Positions 6,353 through 13,848 of a stretch of 34,491 bases of DNA are shown in pieces (the first letter of the stretch is position 1; every line of letters starts with the position of its first letter). The translations under genes and the position numbers were made by a program. Source of the stretch: a virus. The stretch is taken from the IMG/VR virus record IMGVR_UViG_3300025889_000452, positions 1 through 34,491 of that record; one strand, written 5' to 3'. A model generated the notes under the pieces. It was given only the letters and a program-made list of their open reading frames with translations. It made no database searches and had not been told where the DNA came from.

Positions 6353-8848
6353 CTACACAATTCTGTTACCTAACAAAAATTTATATGCTTTTTTGTAGCC
6401 AGTACTCCGATCTCTTACCATCTCAACACCGATTTTTAGTATCAAAAAACCCTCATCAATAGCCTTTGAAAACCTCCTTATTGAGTACTCTTTTTTGTCA
6501 AATCCCGTAAAGTTTAAGAAGTCATTATATAGTTGTTCAAACTTAATTAATACACCCTCTTGGTCAACCAAAGTCTCAATGAATTCAAGGAACTCTTCAC
6601 CGAATTGTACCCTCACTTGTTTCTTGGCTAATTTGGCACTATTTTCTACCTCTGATATACCATTTTCAAGGTAATCTTGTACGCAGTTAAACATCAAATT
6701 ATAGAAGCGATTCCACTCATCTTTGTCCCAATCATCAAATAATTTATGCCCAAATTCATCCTCCGGTGTATGTTTTGGTGAGAAATATGGCGCAAATTCA
6801 AACACTTTTTGTCTCCTTTTCGCATGATTTCCGCTATTTGGTATGGTGTAATTGGTAGTAAAAATCACTTTTGGACTATCCTTATAAGGTATAAATAGCT
6901 CATCCTTATTTTTCTTTTCTACCGTTACGCCTTCAGTTATAATTGAATAAAAGCCTTCAAAGTCAACATTACGTCTTGTATCTTCAATAGCCAATAACTT
7001 AGTATCAAGATCAACTCTCTGAAATGCAAAATTTTTATCTACCTTAAAATTCTTACCGTCAACCCGAACAAGTTTAATAATATACCCCAAAGCCTTAACA
7101 AATATTCCTTTGCCAGTTCCTCCTCCCATTGCTTCGTTCTCTGTTTCTTCGGCTAATATTATTGCAAATGGTCGAGCTGGGTCTTTATACTTGTGTAATA
7201 AATAGCCAATAATGCCTAAGCAATATATAATACGTTCAACTTCACCATTGCATATTTTATCAATAAACTTATAATATTCCGAATGGTCAACTTTAAAATC
7301 ATTCTCAATTGTTATGTAATGATCAATCACTTGTGACTTCCATATAACTTTACCGAGTTCGCCGTATGACCTTAATTTTATGCCTTCTCTTGATATTTCA
7401 ACTACACCATTTATAAACGGGAAATAGCAAATCTCTTTGGTATCTTCCAAAAAGTCGAGCTTTACTCTATCAAAAAACTCAAAGAAATTATCACTAAAAT
7501 AATGCGATGATCCTTTGTAAACTACCTCCATGAGTGTCTGTGGATCGAGTCCATCATCAAATGACGATGGCAACCTATTTATATAATCCTTGATAAACTT
7601 TTTAATCATCTCGGTAGAACTCTCTTCTACCAATCCATCTTTTATTCGAATCAACCGATAAATAACGCTATTTGCATCATAAAAATAAAGGCTGAAGCCT
7701 CCAACGTCATGCAAAAATCTTTCTAATTTATCGAGTTTAATCTCGGCAGTTATTTTGCCATTCTTGATCTTAGCATCCCAAAACTCGCTGATCACATCAC
7801 CACTTTCATTTTCTAATTTCTCAACTATCTCAAGTGCTTCATTATAATTCTTATTATGCTTTTGAACCAAATAAGTTACTTGATCTTCTTTTGATACACT
7901 TTGTTTGCGTTTTTCAAATAACTCACGCTCTATTTTTTCGCCAAAGTTTTGCTTGCGTTCACCATAGCCTTGATCTAAGAGCGCCAACGCCGCTTTTTTG
8001 AAGTTTCCTCTATGCTCCAGGATGGCAAAGACGGCGCAAGGCTTATAGCCTTTTTGTACTTGAAACGGCGTATTCGTTGAGAATACGGAAAATAATCCCA
8101 TTTCGGTATTATAACTCCCACTATGCTCACTAATACCTCCTGGCCGCAAGAAGTAAATTCTAGTGCTTCCATTTTTAACCTTTTTCCATCCGTTGCGCTC
8201 CATGAGTTCGACAAAGTCGCACCTTTTGTTAAAGTCATCAAATGGCGAGAGTCCGTATTCCTTAGAAGAAGGCCGGTTATGAGCTTCAATGATTTCTTCG
8301 ACAATAACTTCGTTGAATGAACGCATAATTGCGAGTAACTCTTCCCGCTCCTCGATTGTAATAACATTGATGCCATCTTGGATGATTTCGTAGCCGAGTG
8401 AAGGCGGTGCGACCACATAGCCGCCTTGACCTCGGCTTTCAATGATGCAAAGTTCTTTATTGTGTGGATTTTCTTTAATCTCGCTATCATTCGCTTGTCG
8501 CATAGCGAGTTTTTGATTCCCTTCCACCACTTCGCACCGATAATAGAGATGATACCCTCCATTTCTAGTCTTGACGATATGCAGTTTAGTAAATATTCCC
8601 TTTGGTAGTCTCTCCTTAATAGCTTGCCATAAGTCATACGTCTGATATTTAGTGTCAACATCTATTACTTCCAAACCACCACTTATTGCTCCACATATCA
8701 CGGCTATTCCTTTTGCTCTTGCATCTGCCATTTGTTGATCCAATTCCGCTTGAGTTATCATTTCTTTTTGATAACGCTTCCAAGGATATATGGCTTGTTT
8801 ATTATCATTTATAGCAATAGTGTTGATACCTAGTTCTAAGTAATTCAT
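6353..8848 (-). CDS. Primase-polymerase / SF3 (D5-like) helicase
   Basis: The product is 831 aa with an ATG start. The N-terminal archaeo-eukaryotic primase domain shows D63-V-D65 (E-V-I-D-V-D), the basic strand K-T-R-N-G-G-Y-H100 and a third block S-R-G-Q-G-G-Y-V-V-A-P-P. A linker region (200-300) is followed by the superfamily 3 helicase: Walker A 575-582 (M-G-G-G-T-G-K-G), Walker B-like L-L-A-I-E-D-T at 618-624, sensor V-I-F-T-T-N-Y at 661-667 and an arginine-rich R-R-Q. The protein should prime and unwind phage DNA, making replication largely self-sufficient for initiation. It lies 3 bases downstream of the VRR-NUC gene. A long open frame inside its primase half (7975-8661) is treated as a shadow. 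Confidence 0.92.
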   Translation of the reverse strand: MNYLELGINTIAINDNKQAIYPWKRYQKEMITQAELDQQMADARAKGIAVICGAISGGLEVIDVDTKYQTYDLWQAIKERLPKGIFTKLHIVKTRNGGYHLYYRCEVVEGNQKLAMRQANDSEIKENPHNKELCIIESRGQGGYVVAPPSLGYEIIQDGINVITIEEREELLAIMRSFNEVIVEEIIEAHNRPSSKEYGLSPFDDFNKRCDFVELMERNGWKKVKNGSTRIYFLRPGGISEHSGSYNTEMGLFSVFSTNTPFQVQKGYKPCAVFAILEHRGNFKKAALALLDQGYGERKQNFGEKIERELFEKRKQSVSKEDQVTYLVQKHNKNYNEALEIVEKLENESGDVISEFWDAKIKNGKITAEIKLDKLERFLHDVGGFSLYFYDANSVIYRLIRIKDGLVEESSTEMIKKFIKDYINRLPSSFDDGLDPQTLMEVVYKGSSHYFSDNFFEFFDRVKLDFLEDTKEICYFPFINGVVEISREGIKLRSYGELGKVIWKSQVIDHYITIENDFKVDHSEYYKFIDKICNGEVERIIYCLGIIGYLLHKYKDPARPFAIILAEETENEAMGGGTGKGIFVKALGYIIKLVRVDGKNFKVDKNFAFQRVDLDTKLLAIEDTRRNVDFEGFYSIITEGVTVEKKNKDELFIPYKDSPKVIFTTNYTIPNSGNHAKRRQKVFEFAPYFSPKHTPEDEFGHKLFDDWDKDEWNRFYNLMFNCVQDYLENGISEVENSAKLAKKQVRVQFGEEFLEFIETLVDQEGVLIKFEQLYNDFLNFTGFDKKEYSIRRFSKAIDEGFLILKIGVEMVRDRSTGYKKAYKFLLGNRIV

Positions 8849-8851
8849 ACA

Positions 8852-9124
8852 TTAAAGTCCTTTATAACAAAATATATCAATATCTTCCACCGATCTTACA
8901 ACTTTGGCAAACACTTCATGTTTGTTTAGTTCTTCAATACGTTTGAGTTGTAGTGGTGCAACTATTCCTTTTTCTGTCTTTACTTCTAAAAATATTACTC
9001 TGCCTTTACGAATGCACATCAAGTCTGGTATGCCATTCATATTGGTTTGAATGAGCTTAATTACTGACCATCCGCTTTTCATTAATCTGTCTTTAATCTT
9101 CTTTTGCAATTCTGATTCTCTCAT
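8852..9124 (-). CDS. VRR-NUC domain nuclease
   Basis: The product is 90 aa. It is a minimal VRR-NUC (PD-(D/E)XK) fold: G-I-P-D34-L at the first catalytic strand, E47-V-K49 in the second, and the downstream P-L-Q-L-K-R helix. Stand-alone VRR-NUC proteins are common in phage replication modules and are thought to cut branched DNA structures. The start codon lies within the last codons of the methyltransferase gene (32-base overlap), so the two are probably translationally coupled. The primase-helicase follows directly. Confidence 0.9.
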   Translation of the reverse strand: MRESELQKKIKDRLMKSGWSVIKLIQTNMNGIPDLMCIRKGRVIFLEVKTEKGIVAPLQLKRIEELNKHEVFAKVVRSVEDIDIFCYKGL

Positions 9125-10109
9125 ATTCTTCTATTGTTTTAAATATTTGATAAGCTACTTGTGGGACTATTGCATTTCCTCCGGCTTTGATTGACTCGTT
9201 TCTCCATTTAGGAAAGGTAATATTGTCCAATCTGTCGGAAAGCCCATCATCTCCATTACAAATTGGGGAGACAGATGGGAACGATTCCCAGTAGTTTGAT
9301 ATCCCCACTCCGCTATTTCTTCTCCAAGATTGCTCTTTCCCCTGTCCATCAATGCGTGTCTGCTGTCCTGAGTTTTTGGTGTTGGTAACATCCCAGTTAT
9401 TAATAACTGATCCAATGTTGTTCCATATCTCGTGCCCGTTGTTTTGCTCCGATTCACTACTTTTCCATCTTCTATTGTCGGAGTTCTGTTGTTCGCTCTT
9501 GTTGTAGGAGTTGGTAAAAGATTGAATACTTGTGTCGCAAGATTTGGCATCGTTGTCCCATTCGGATATTTCTCCATTCTCGTTTTGAATTTCTGCAAGT
9601 CTTGTACTTCCTCTCTTGTTGTTGGAGTGAGCAACAAACCATATTCTATCTCTTCGGTGGGGAGCGTTGACGGAGCAAGCTGGCAATAGAAACGGGAATA
9701 CTTCGTACCCCTCAGCTTCCAAGTCAGATTGCACTTCGTGGAATACCAACCCTCCTGACCAATTAACAAGGCCGTAAACATTTTCGCCCACGATCCAACT
9801 TGGTTTAACCTCTCTAATTGTTCTAAGCATTTGCGGCCAGAGATGTCTCTCATCTTCTTTGCCAAGTCTGGCTCCTGCAAGGGAAAACGGCTGGCATGGG
9901 AATCCTCCGGTGAGGATGTCGATTTGTCCTCTGTGAACTGTAAAGTCTGTTGTACAAATGTTTTCATAACTGATTGCATTAGGCCAATAATGTTTTAATA
10001 CTTTCTGTCCAAATGAATTCCACTCACAATGGAATATATTTTCCCACCCCATCCATTCTGCGGCTAAATCAAATCCTCCAATACCACTAAATAGTGATCC
10101 ATGTGTCAT
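9093..10109 (-). CDS. DNA (cytosine-5) methyltransferase
   Basis: The product is 338 aa with an ATG start overlapping the upstream stop (ATGA). Conserved motifs are in order: motif I S-L-F-S-G-I-G-G-F-D-L (5-15), motif IV with the catalytic P71-C72-Q73, motif VI E109-N-V, motif VIII R-R-D-R (152-155) and motif X G-N-A-I-V-P-Q (near 311). It should methylate phage DNA, probably to evade host restriction. The target-recognition region (about 162-275) is unusually polar and rich in N, S, E and Q. The +1 frame across residues 44-314 stays open for 270 codons (separate entry), which may explain this composition. Confidence 0.95.
   Translation of the reverse strand: MTHGSLFSGIGGFDLAAEWMGWENIFHCEWNSFGQKVLKHYWPNAISYENICTTDFTVHRGQIDILTGGFPCQPFSLAGARLGKEDERHLWPQMLRTIREVKPSWIVGENVYGLVNWSGGLVFHEVQSDLEAEGYEVFPFLLPACSVNAPHRRDRIWFVAHSNNKRGSTRLAEIQNENGEISEWDNDAKSCDTSIQSFTNSYNKSEQQNSDNRRWKSSESEQNNGHEIWNNIGSVINNWDVTNTKNSGQQTRIDGQGKEQSWRRNSGVGISNYWESFPSVSPICNGDDGLSDRLDNITFPKWRNESIKAGGNAIVPQVAYQIFKTIEEYERIRIAKED
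9167..9979 (-). CDS. Overprinted 270-aa ORF in the +1 frame of the methyltransferase
   Basis: ATG at 9979 opens a frame of 270 codons lying wholly inside the methyltransferase gene, shifted by +1. Its product is not random-looking. It has three spaced repeats L-L-T-P-T (116-120), L-L-P-T-P-T (154-159) and M-L-P-T-P-K (198-202), a W-K-L-R-G-T-K-Y segment, and a C-terminal L-S-P-Q-F-V-M-E-M-M-G-F-P-T-D-W-T. From memory, proteins with L-P-T-P repeats and a G-F-P-x-x-W-T end are annotated elsewhere in phages as hypothetical or methyltransferase-related. It could be a genuine dual-coding gene or a conserved shadow created by the methyltransferase sequence. Frame and length are seen directly; expression is unproven. 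Confidence 0.45.
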   Translation of the reverse strand: MQSVMKTFVQQTLQFTEDKSTSSPEDSHASRFPLQEPDLAKKMRDISGRKCLEQLERLNQVGSWAKMFTALLIGQEGWYSTKCNLTWKLRGTKYSRFYCQLAPSTLPTEEIEYGLLLTPTTREEVQDLQKFKTRMEKYPNGTTMPNLATQVFNLLPTPTTRANNRTPTIEDGKVVNRSKTTGTRYGTTLDQLLITGMLPTPKTQDSRHALMDRGKSNLGEEIAEWGYQTTGNRSHLSPQFVMEMMGFPTDWTILPFLNGETSQSKPEEMQ

Positions 10110-10528
10110 ATTATCTGTATATGTTTATCCATGTAATCAATCAATAGTTGCGTTGGCATCATTACGCCACTTTCTACTTCCACATCAAATACAATATTCC
10201 AATCCTTTTCAACTAATGTATTCAAATGTATAAGTCCTTCGTAAAAATCTCCGGTCTCATACATTTGATATTCCTCGGTAAGTCTTGTTATGTCTTTTGA
10301 ACGCAAATCATCTCCAAATACTCGAAAAGTAATGATGATATGCAAGGCTTTAAAATTACCTCTTATCGCCGAAATTCCCTCATCCGATTTTACAATTTCA
10401 GCCTCCCAAAATATTTTTTTTGAGTTTTTATCTTCCCACCAGTCAATCTCGGTATTGGCCGGTAGTCCTAATTTATACGCAAGGTTCTCTATATCAATAG
10501 TGAATCCCTTCGAGATAAAGTTTTGCAT
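10106..10528 (-). CDS. Hypothetical 140-aa protein
   Basis: No family is recognised. The protein is acidic and soluble, with no signal peptide or membrane segment, and looks like a mixed alpha/beta fold (I-I-I-T-F-R-V-F-G-D-D, W-N-I-V-F-D-V-E-V). Its stop overlaps the methyltransferase start by 4 bases (ATGA), and its own start lies within the small membrane ORF at 10494-10658. It is therefore part of the early operon between the helicase and the methyltransferase; an accessory role in DNA metabolism or modification is only suggested by position. Confidence 0.75.
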   Translation of the reverse strand: MQNFISKGFTIDIENLAYKLGLPANTEIDWWEDKNSKKIFWEAEIVKSDEGISAIRGNFKALHIIITFRVFGDDLRSKDITRLTEEYQMYETGDFYEGLIHLNTLVEKDWNIVFDVEVESGVMMPTQLLIDYMDKHIQII

Positions 10529-10658
10529 TTTTTATAAATTTTGTTATTAAATATTTAATAGTAAGCACAATCATAAAGCATAGTGTAAATGGTACACAAA
10601 AGACCGCCCAATAGACGAGCCATCCGCTAATTTTTAATAATGCAATCATAATTCTCAT
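10494..10658 (-). CDS. 54-aa predicted membrane protein, hidden small ORF
   Basis: ATG at 10658 overlaps the stop of the SNF2-type helicase gene as ATGA, a typical coupled start. The frame runs 54 codons to TGA at 10494, overlapping the next gene by 35 bases. The product starts M-R-I-M-I-A-L-L-K-I-S-G-W-L-V-Y-W and has a hydrophobic stretch to about residue 40 (one long or two short membrane segments), then a basic end K-F-I-K-N-A-K. It fills what would otherwise be a 126-base gap in a tightly packed operon, which supports it. No function is recognised. Confidence 0.6.
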   Translation of the reverse strand: MRIMIALLKISGWLVYWAVFCVPFTLCFMIVLTIKYLITKFIKNAKLYLEGIHY

Positions 10659-11890
10659 TTTAAATAATCTTGCTTGAAATGATTAAGTGTATAATCTTTC
10701 TTATTCATAACGGCTTTGTAAATCTTGTCCTCTATTCCATTTACACTAAATATCCAGTAAATCTGACTTGATTCTACTCTATCCTTAGTCTGCATTCTTG
10801 CCCTACTTTGCCAATATGAGGTTGCCGAGAAGTCAATATTATAAAACACAAGTGCATCGGCCGAGCTTAAATTAATGCCTTCTCTACCGCTCACGATTTG
10901 AGAAACGAAAACCGCATCTTGGCCGGCCTCGTTAAACTTTGCAGCATCAAGCTCAATGCGTTTGCCAAATGTCCAAACAAGTGCGGCATATTCGGCTTGA
11001 AACTTATAAAATATAGCAATCTTTTTGCCTTCAAATTTATCCCGTATGAATTCTGACTTTGTGTAATCAAATGCCTTTGCTACTCGCTCTGGTTCATCAA
11101 TGATCACCGTACCGCTATAAATTTGGTGCAGCTTATTCATGAGCTTTACCGCAGTATCACCCATAACGGTTGCCCCTTCTTGATTGCGTACCAATTTGTC
11201 ACGTTTTAACTTATCGGCGAACTTATAAGTAGATTCATCCATTTTAACGTAGTAAATATTCTCTTCTACAAGTCCTTCAAAACCGGCTTGTTCTTGGGTG
11301 TAAGTAAACATAATTTGCTTTATATCTTCTTTAATAAGCATCTCATCCGCATCGCTATAATCATTGATTTGCCTATTAAACACATATTTGTGAGTAATAT
11401 TAACATAATGCTTTGCCCATTGGTAAAAGTTCTTATGTGCCTTGAATGGCGAGTAACTACTTATCCATAGTTGGTGATAAATTTGAGAATAAGACTCCGG
11501 TGTTGGTGTACCACTTAAATAAATGATGGGTGTATGTTGACAAATGCGTTTTAACTCTATTGCTCTTTTGCTAGGCCTTGGGAATGCTCCGCATCCATGT
11601 GCCTCATCAATGATTACGCAATCCCAACCGTACTCAACTTTATGCAATTGCTCAAAATTGGTGATGTATATTTCCATATCATAGCCCATCTTTTTGGCCT
11701 GCATGATAATGTCATCAATAGCCTTTTTCTTAGTGCAAAACAAAACTTTACTAGCTCCAAACTTATAAGACGTAGCCAAAGCAGTCATGGTTTTGCCAGT
11801 CCTCACTTCCATGGCTAAATATGCTATCTTATGATATTTGAGCGCCTTTGCAGCTTTATCGCTAATCTCTATTTGGTAATCTCTAAGCAT
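10655..11890 (-). CDS. SNF2-type (SF2) DNA helicase / translocase
   Basis: The product is 411 aa with an ATG start. SF2 motifs are in order: Q-like M-L-R-D-Y-Q at the N-terminus, Walker A E-V-R-T-G-K-T (28-34), Walker B D95-E-A-H98, motif III S-G-T-P-T (126-130), and motifs V/VI S-G-R-E-G-I-N-L with W-Q-S-R-A-R-M-Q. This is the short phage SNF2-like helicase found in many replication modules, probably acting in fork restart or recombination. It begins at the stop of the preceding small gene, and its own stop is coupled to the 54-aa membrane ORF. Confidence 0.93.
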   Translation of the reverse strand: MLRDYQIEISDKAAKALKYHKIAYLAMEVRTGKTMTALATSYKFGASKVLFCTKKKAIDDIIMQAKKMGYDMEIYITNFEQLHKVEYGWDCVIIDEAHGCGAFPRPSKRAIELKRICQHTPIIYLSGTPTPESYSQIYHQLWISSYSPFKAHKNFYQWAKHYVNITHKYVFNRQINDYSDADEMLIKEDIKQIMFTYTQEQAGFEGLVEENIYYVKMDESTYKFADKLKRDKLVRNQEGATVMGDTAVKLMNKLHQIYSGTVIIDEPERVAKAFDYTKSEFIRDKFEGKKIAIFYKFQAEYAALVWTFGKRIELDAAKFNEAGQDAVFVSQIVSGREGINLSSADALVFYNIDFSATSYWQSRARMQTKDRVESSQIYWIFSVNGIEDKIYKAVMNKKDYTLNHFKQDYLK

Positions 11891-12099
11891 TATAAGTTTT
11901 TTCGTGGGTCTGGGTTTTCGCCTTTGTCATTGTAAGGCTTGTATTCTATGCGTGGGTAGTATTTATTAAACTCGCTTTTTTCAATCCAATTGCCTCTGTA
12001 TTTAAAATACCATTCACCTTTACTAAGACGCCATAAAACAAGTTTGCGTTCTTGATTGTGTTTGATGTATTCATCAATCTTGTGAGTTATTTGTGTCAT
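11890..12099 (-). CDS. Hypothetical 69-aa protein
   Basis: No family is recognised. The protein is small and charged (M-T-Q-I-T-H-K-I-D-E-Y-I-K, then W-R-L-S-K-G-E-W-Y-F-K-Y-R-G-N-W), with several Trp/Tyr residues and a polar C-terminus ending N-P-D-P-R-K-N-L. I chose the ATG at 12099, which follows an AAGG at a reasonable distance and overlaps the upstream gene by only 26 bases. An in-frame ATG at 12150 would add 17 residues but overlap by 77 bases. It sits between the MazG-like protein and the helicase in the early operon. Confidence 0.65.
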   Translation of the reverse strand: MTQITHKIDEYIKHNQERKLVLWRLSKGEWYFKYRGNWIEKSEFNKYYPRIEYKPYNDKGENPDPRKNL

Positions 12100-12412
12100 A
12101 GTATCCTTGTTCAGATAGTTTAAAATGTATGTCATCCCATGTAACCTCATATTGCTCTTTTAGTTTCTCAACGTAAAGAGTTGCATCCATTAACTCATCT
12201 TGCAAATGGTTGAGCCATTCAAAAGTATTTAAGTCATTGCGTTCAAGATTTGTCTTGTATTTAGCATATCCATATTTTGCACGCTCTTGGTATTTCTTGA
12301 CTACATTATCTACAATCTTATCTCTTGGCGGCTCATAACACTCAATACATACTTCCATGTCATCAGTCTTGAAAAGCACCATAACATCGGCGTTACATTT
12401 GTTACATTTCAT
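12074..12412 (-). CDS. Zinc-ribbon plus MazG-like protein
   Basis: The product is 112 aa with an ATG start. Residues 3-25 hold two cysteine pairs (C-N-K-C and C-I-E-C), a zinc ribbon. Residues 35-90 (Y-Q-E-R-A-K-Y-G-Y-A-K-Y, then E-W-L-N-H-L-Q-D-E-L-M-D-A) resemble the MazG-like family of nucleotide pyrophosphohydrolases, in which acidic residues in E-x-x-D helices bind magnesium. It could clear unwanted nucleotides or act as a regulator. The MazG relationship is by pattern and moderate in certainty. It overlaps the nuclease gene upstream by 11 bases. Confidence 0.62.
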   Translation of the reverse strand: MKCNKCNADVMVLFKTDDMEVCIECYEPPRDKIVDNVVKKYQERAKYGYAKYKTNLERNDLNTFEWLNHLQDELMDATLYVEKLKEQYEVTWDDIHFKLSEQGYYDTNNSQD

Positions 12413-13154
12413 TTCTCTTATGTTTTATTTGATAAGATAAGTTGCGAGGTTTTACATCTTCATTCATAAACTTCCAAAGTTCAAATGTTGACTTAAATAG
12501 CTTTAAATCTTTTTTAACATCATTGAGTGATCGTTGAATAAGCTGCCACCCAATGCCTTGTATCGCTCCAGCTTTGCCAGTTGTCCTGGTCTTTGCATTT
12601 AGCCAAAGAATAGCAACGCCATCAACTTGTATTTTCATTGTCTTTAATAACTCATGGTAAGCCGCAAGTTGTAGCCAATACGATGGGTAAATATTATTGG
12701 ATGTTTTGATGTCAACGAGTAATACTTGTCCGTTTAAATTAATCACACGATCAAGTGTGCCGGCATAACCTAGCTTTTTGCTTACAATATTTACCTCCAT
12801 CATATCAATTGATGGCTTATATGTTTTTGTGAAATCAACGTAACGCTCAAACATCGACCATTCAAGCATCTTAAATGATGGCAAACCGTTTTTGCCTAAA
12901 AATTGCACCTCCTCACCGCCATCATAACGCTCGGTAAGTTCATGTACGGTTGAGCCTCTACGCCCGGCCTCATCTCTAATTTGGTCGGCATCTCCTCCAA
13001 CTTCTTTTATCCATTTAAAATAACTTGCATCTTTTGGAAATGCCTCTAACACCGTTGTAACACTTGGCACATAAGTACCTTGATCGGTAAGGTAAAATCG
13101 TGAGTCAGTAAACTCAATACGATTTTTTGGTAAGTCAATTGTGAAATTTAGCAT
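12402..13154 (-). CDS. PD-(D/E)XK nuclease, RecB/Cas4-like
   Basis: The product is 250 aa with an ATG start. The catalytic core reads R-G-S-T-V-H71, E120, G-T-L-D135-R, D148-I-K150 and Q162-L-A-A-Y166, the usual order His, Glu, Asp, (D/E)xK, QxxxY of the RecB-like nuclease family. The cysteine cluster of Cas4 is absent. In phages this protein usually acts as a recombination exonuclease beside an SSB or annealing protein, and the SSB-like gene lies just upstream. A 107-base gap before it contains a tRNA-like element. Confidence 0.9.
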   Translation of the reverse strand: MLNFTIDLPKNRIEFTDSRFYLTDQGTYVPSVTTVLEAFPKDASYFKWIKEVGGDADQIRDEAGRRGSTVHELTERYDGGEEVQFLGKNGLPSFKMLEWSMFERYVDFTKTYKPSIDMMEVNIVSKKLGYAGTLDRVINLNGQVLLVDIKTSNNIYPSYWLQLAAYHELLKTMKIQVDGVAILWLNAKTRTTGKAGAIQGIGWQLIQRSLNDVKKDLKLFKSTFELWKFMNEDVKPRNLSYQIKHKRNEM

Positions 13155-13190
13155 TGTAGTTGGTTTTTATTAGTAATAGTAAAAAGTATG

Positions 13191-13240
13191 ATCCTTATAT
13201 TGGAGTCGAACCAATCCCTTGCGTACCTCTACGATAAGGA
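13191..13240 (-). ncRNA. tRNA-like minihelix (degenerate tRNA)
   Basis: On the minus strand a 7-bp stem TCCTTAT (13240-13234) pairs perfectly with ATAAGGA (13198-13192). It directly abuts a perfect T-arm: ATTGG, loop TTCGACT, CCAAT (13215-13199). Only 18 bases separate the 5' acceptor strand from the T-arm, so D and anticodon arms are missing or collapsed. Further 5' (13241-13260) a GAGTGG motif resembles a D-loop. No encoded CCA follows (TCAT). It is either a tRNA remnant, a processing/priming element or a tRNA mimic. The pairing is visible; function is unknown. Confidence 0.5.
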
Positions 13241-13261
13241 GAGCCACTCAACCAAACCTTA

Positions 13262-13843
13262 TTAAAAAGGTGTGTCATCCTCGTTTACTTCTTGGAGGGA
13301 TGGCTTAATTTTAGGTAAGATAGTAGATTTTACATATTCCTCCAAAAATTCCATACGGTCTGTGTCATCCCATGTCTCAACACCTTTTACTTTAATCTTT
13401 TTAAGTTGTGGCATTTGCCCTGGATTATCCTTAGTCCAAAAATGCTTAATTGGTTTACCATTTTGGTTGAGAAAAATAACGCTTGACTTTTTCTCGCCAT
13501 CAACATTTAACTTAGGAGTTAGTGTAACATTTACACTTAGATCAACATTTGGCAATGCCTTGAGAAATGAGATTGCGTAGCCACTTGAGTATTTTAACTC
13601 AAGAAAGTGAGTATTTGAGTCATCTTTTACAGATACAACCCAAAATTTGCCATAGTCAGACTCTTTTGTTTTGACGTCAATAATTTTGCCGCATAAAGAG
13701 TCATAAAACTCTTCATGTACCTCTTTTCCGACTTTGTTAATACGTGATACACTTTTGTCAGTAGCTTGTTTAAATTGGCGTACGAGTTTTCCATTTGAAA
13801 TGGATAAGAAAACGCCCGATCCTTGATTAGACTGAAGTCCCAT
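13262..13843 (-). CDS. Putative single-stranded DNA-binding protein
   Basis: The product is 193 aa with an ATG start. The middle (about 45-125) is rich in beta strands (I-I-D-V-K-T-K, F-W-V-V-S-V-K-D, L-S-V-N-V-T-L-T), consistent with an OB fold. The C-terminus ends in E-D-D-T-P-F, very close to the acidic tip (D-D-D-I-P-F) by which bacterial SSBs recruit repair and replication partners. It lies between the early membrane gene and the RecB-like nuclease, the expected place for an SSB in a recombination/replication module. Overall similarity to known SSBs is not obvious by eye, so this rests on tip, fold pattern and context. Confidence 0.65.
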   Translation of the reverse strand: MGLQSNQGSGVFLSISNGKLVRQFKQATDKSVSRINKVGKEVHEEFYDSLCGKIIDVKTKESDYGKFWVVSVKDDSNTHFLELKYSSGYAISFLKALPNVDLSVNVTLTPKLNVDGEKKSSVIFLNQNGKPIKHFWTKDNPGQMPQLKKIKVKGVETWDDTDRMEFLEEYVKSTILPKIKPSLQEVNEDDTPF

Positions 13844-13848
13844 GTTGC

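Noticed and set aside
7975-8661. A 228-codon open frame inside the primase-helicase gene on the same strand
   Set aside because: The product is basic and low in recognisable structure, and the overlying gene encodes a clear primase domain here; a shadow of codon bias is the simplest explanation. Unlike the methyltransferase case it shows no repeat or family-like pattern.
13191-13240. Phage attachment site derived from a tRNA 3' end
   Set aside because: No integrase or excisionase is visible, and the presence of both acceptor strands is not expected of an attP that carries only a 3' tRNA end.
13191-13260. Complete tRNA gene
   Set aside because: D and anticodon arms cannot be formed with the acceptor stem that pairs, and no CCA end is encoded; it is kept only as a tRNA-like element.
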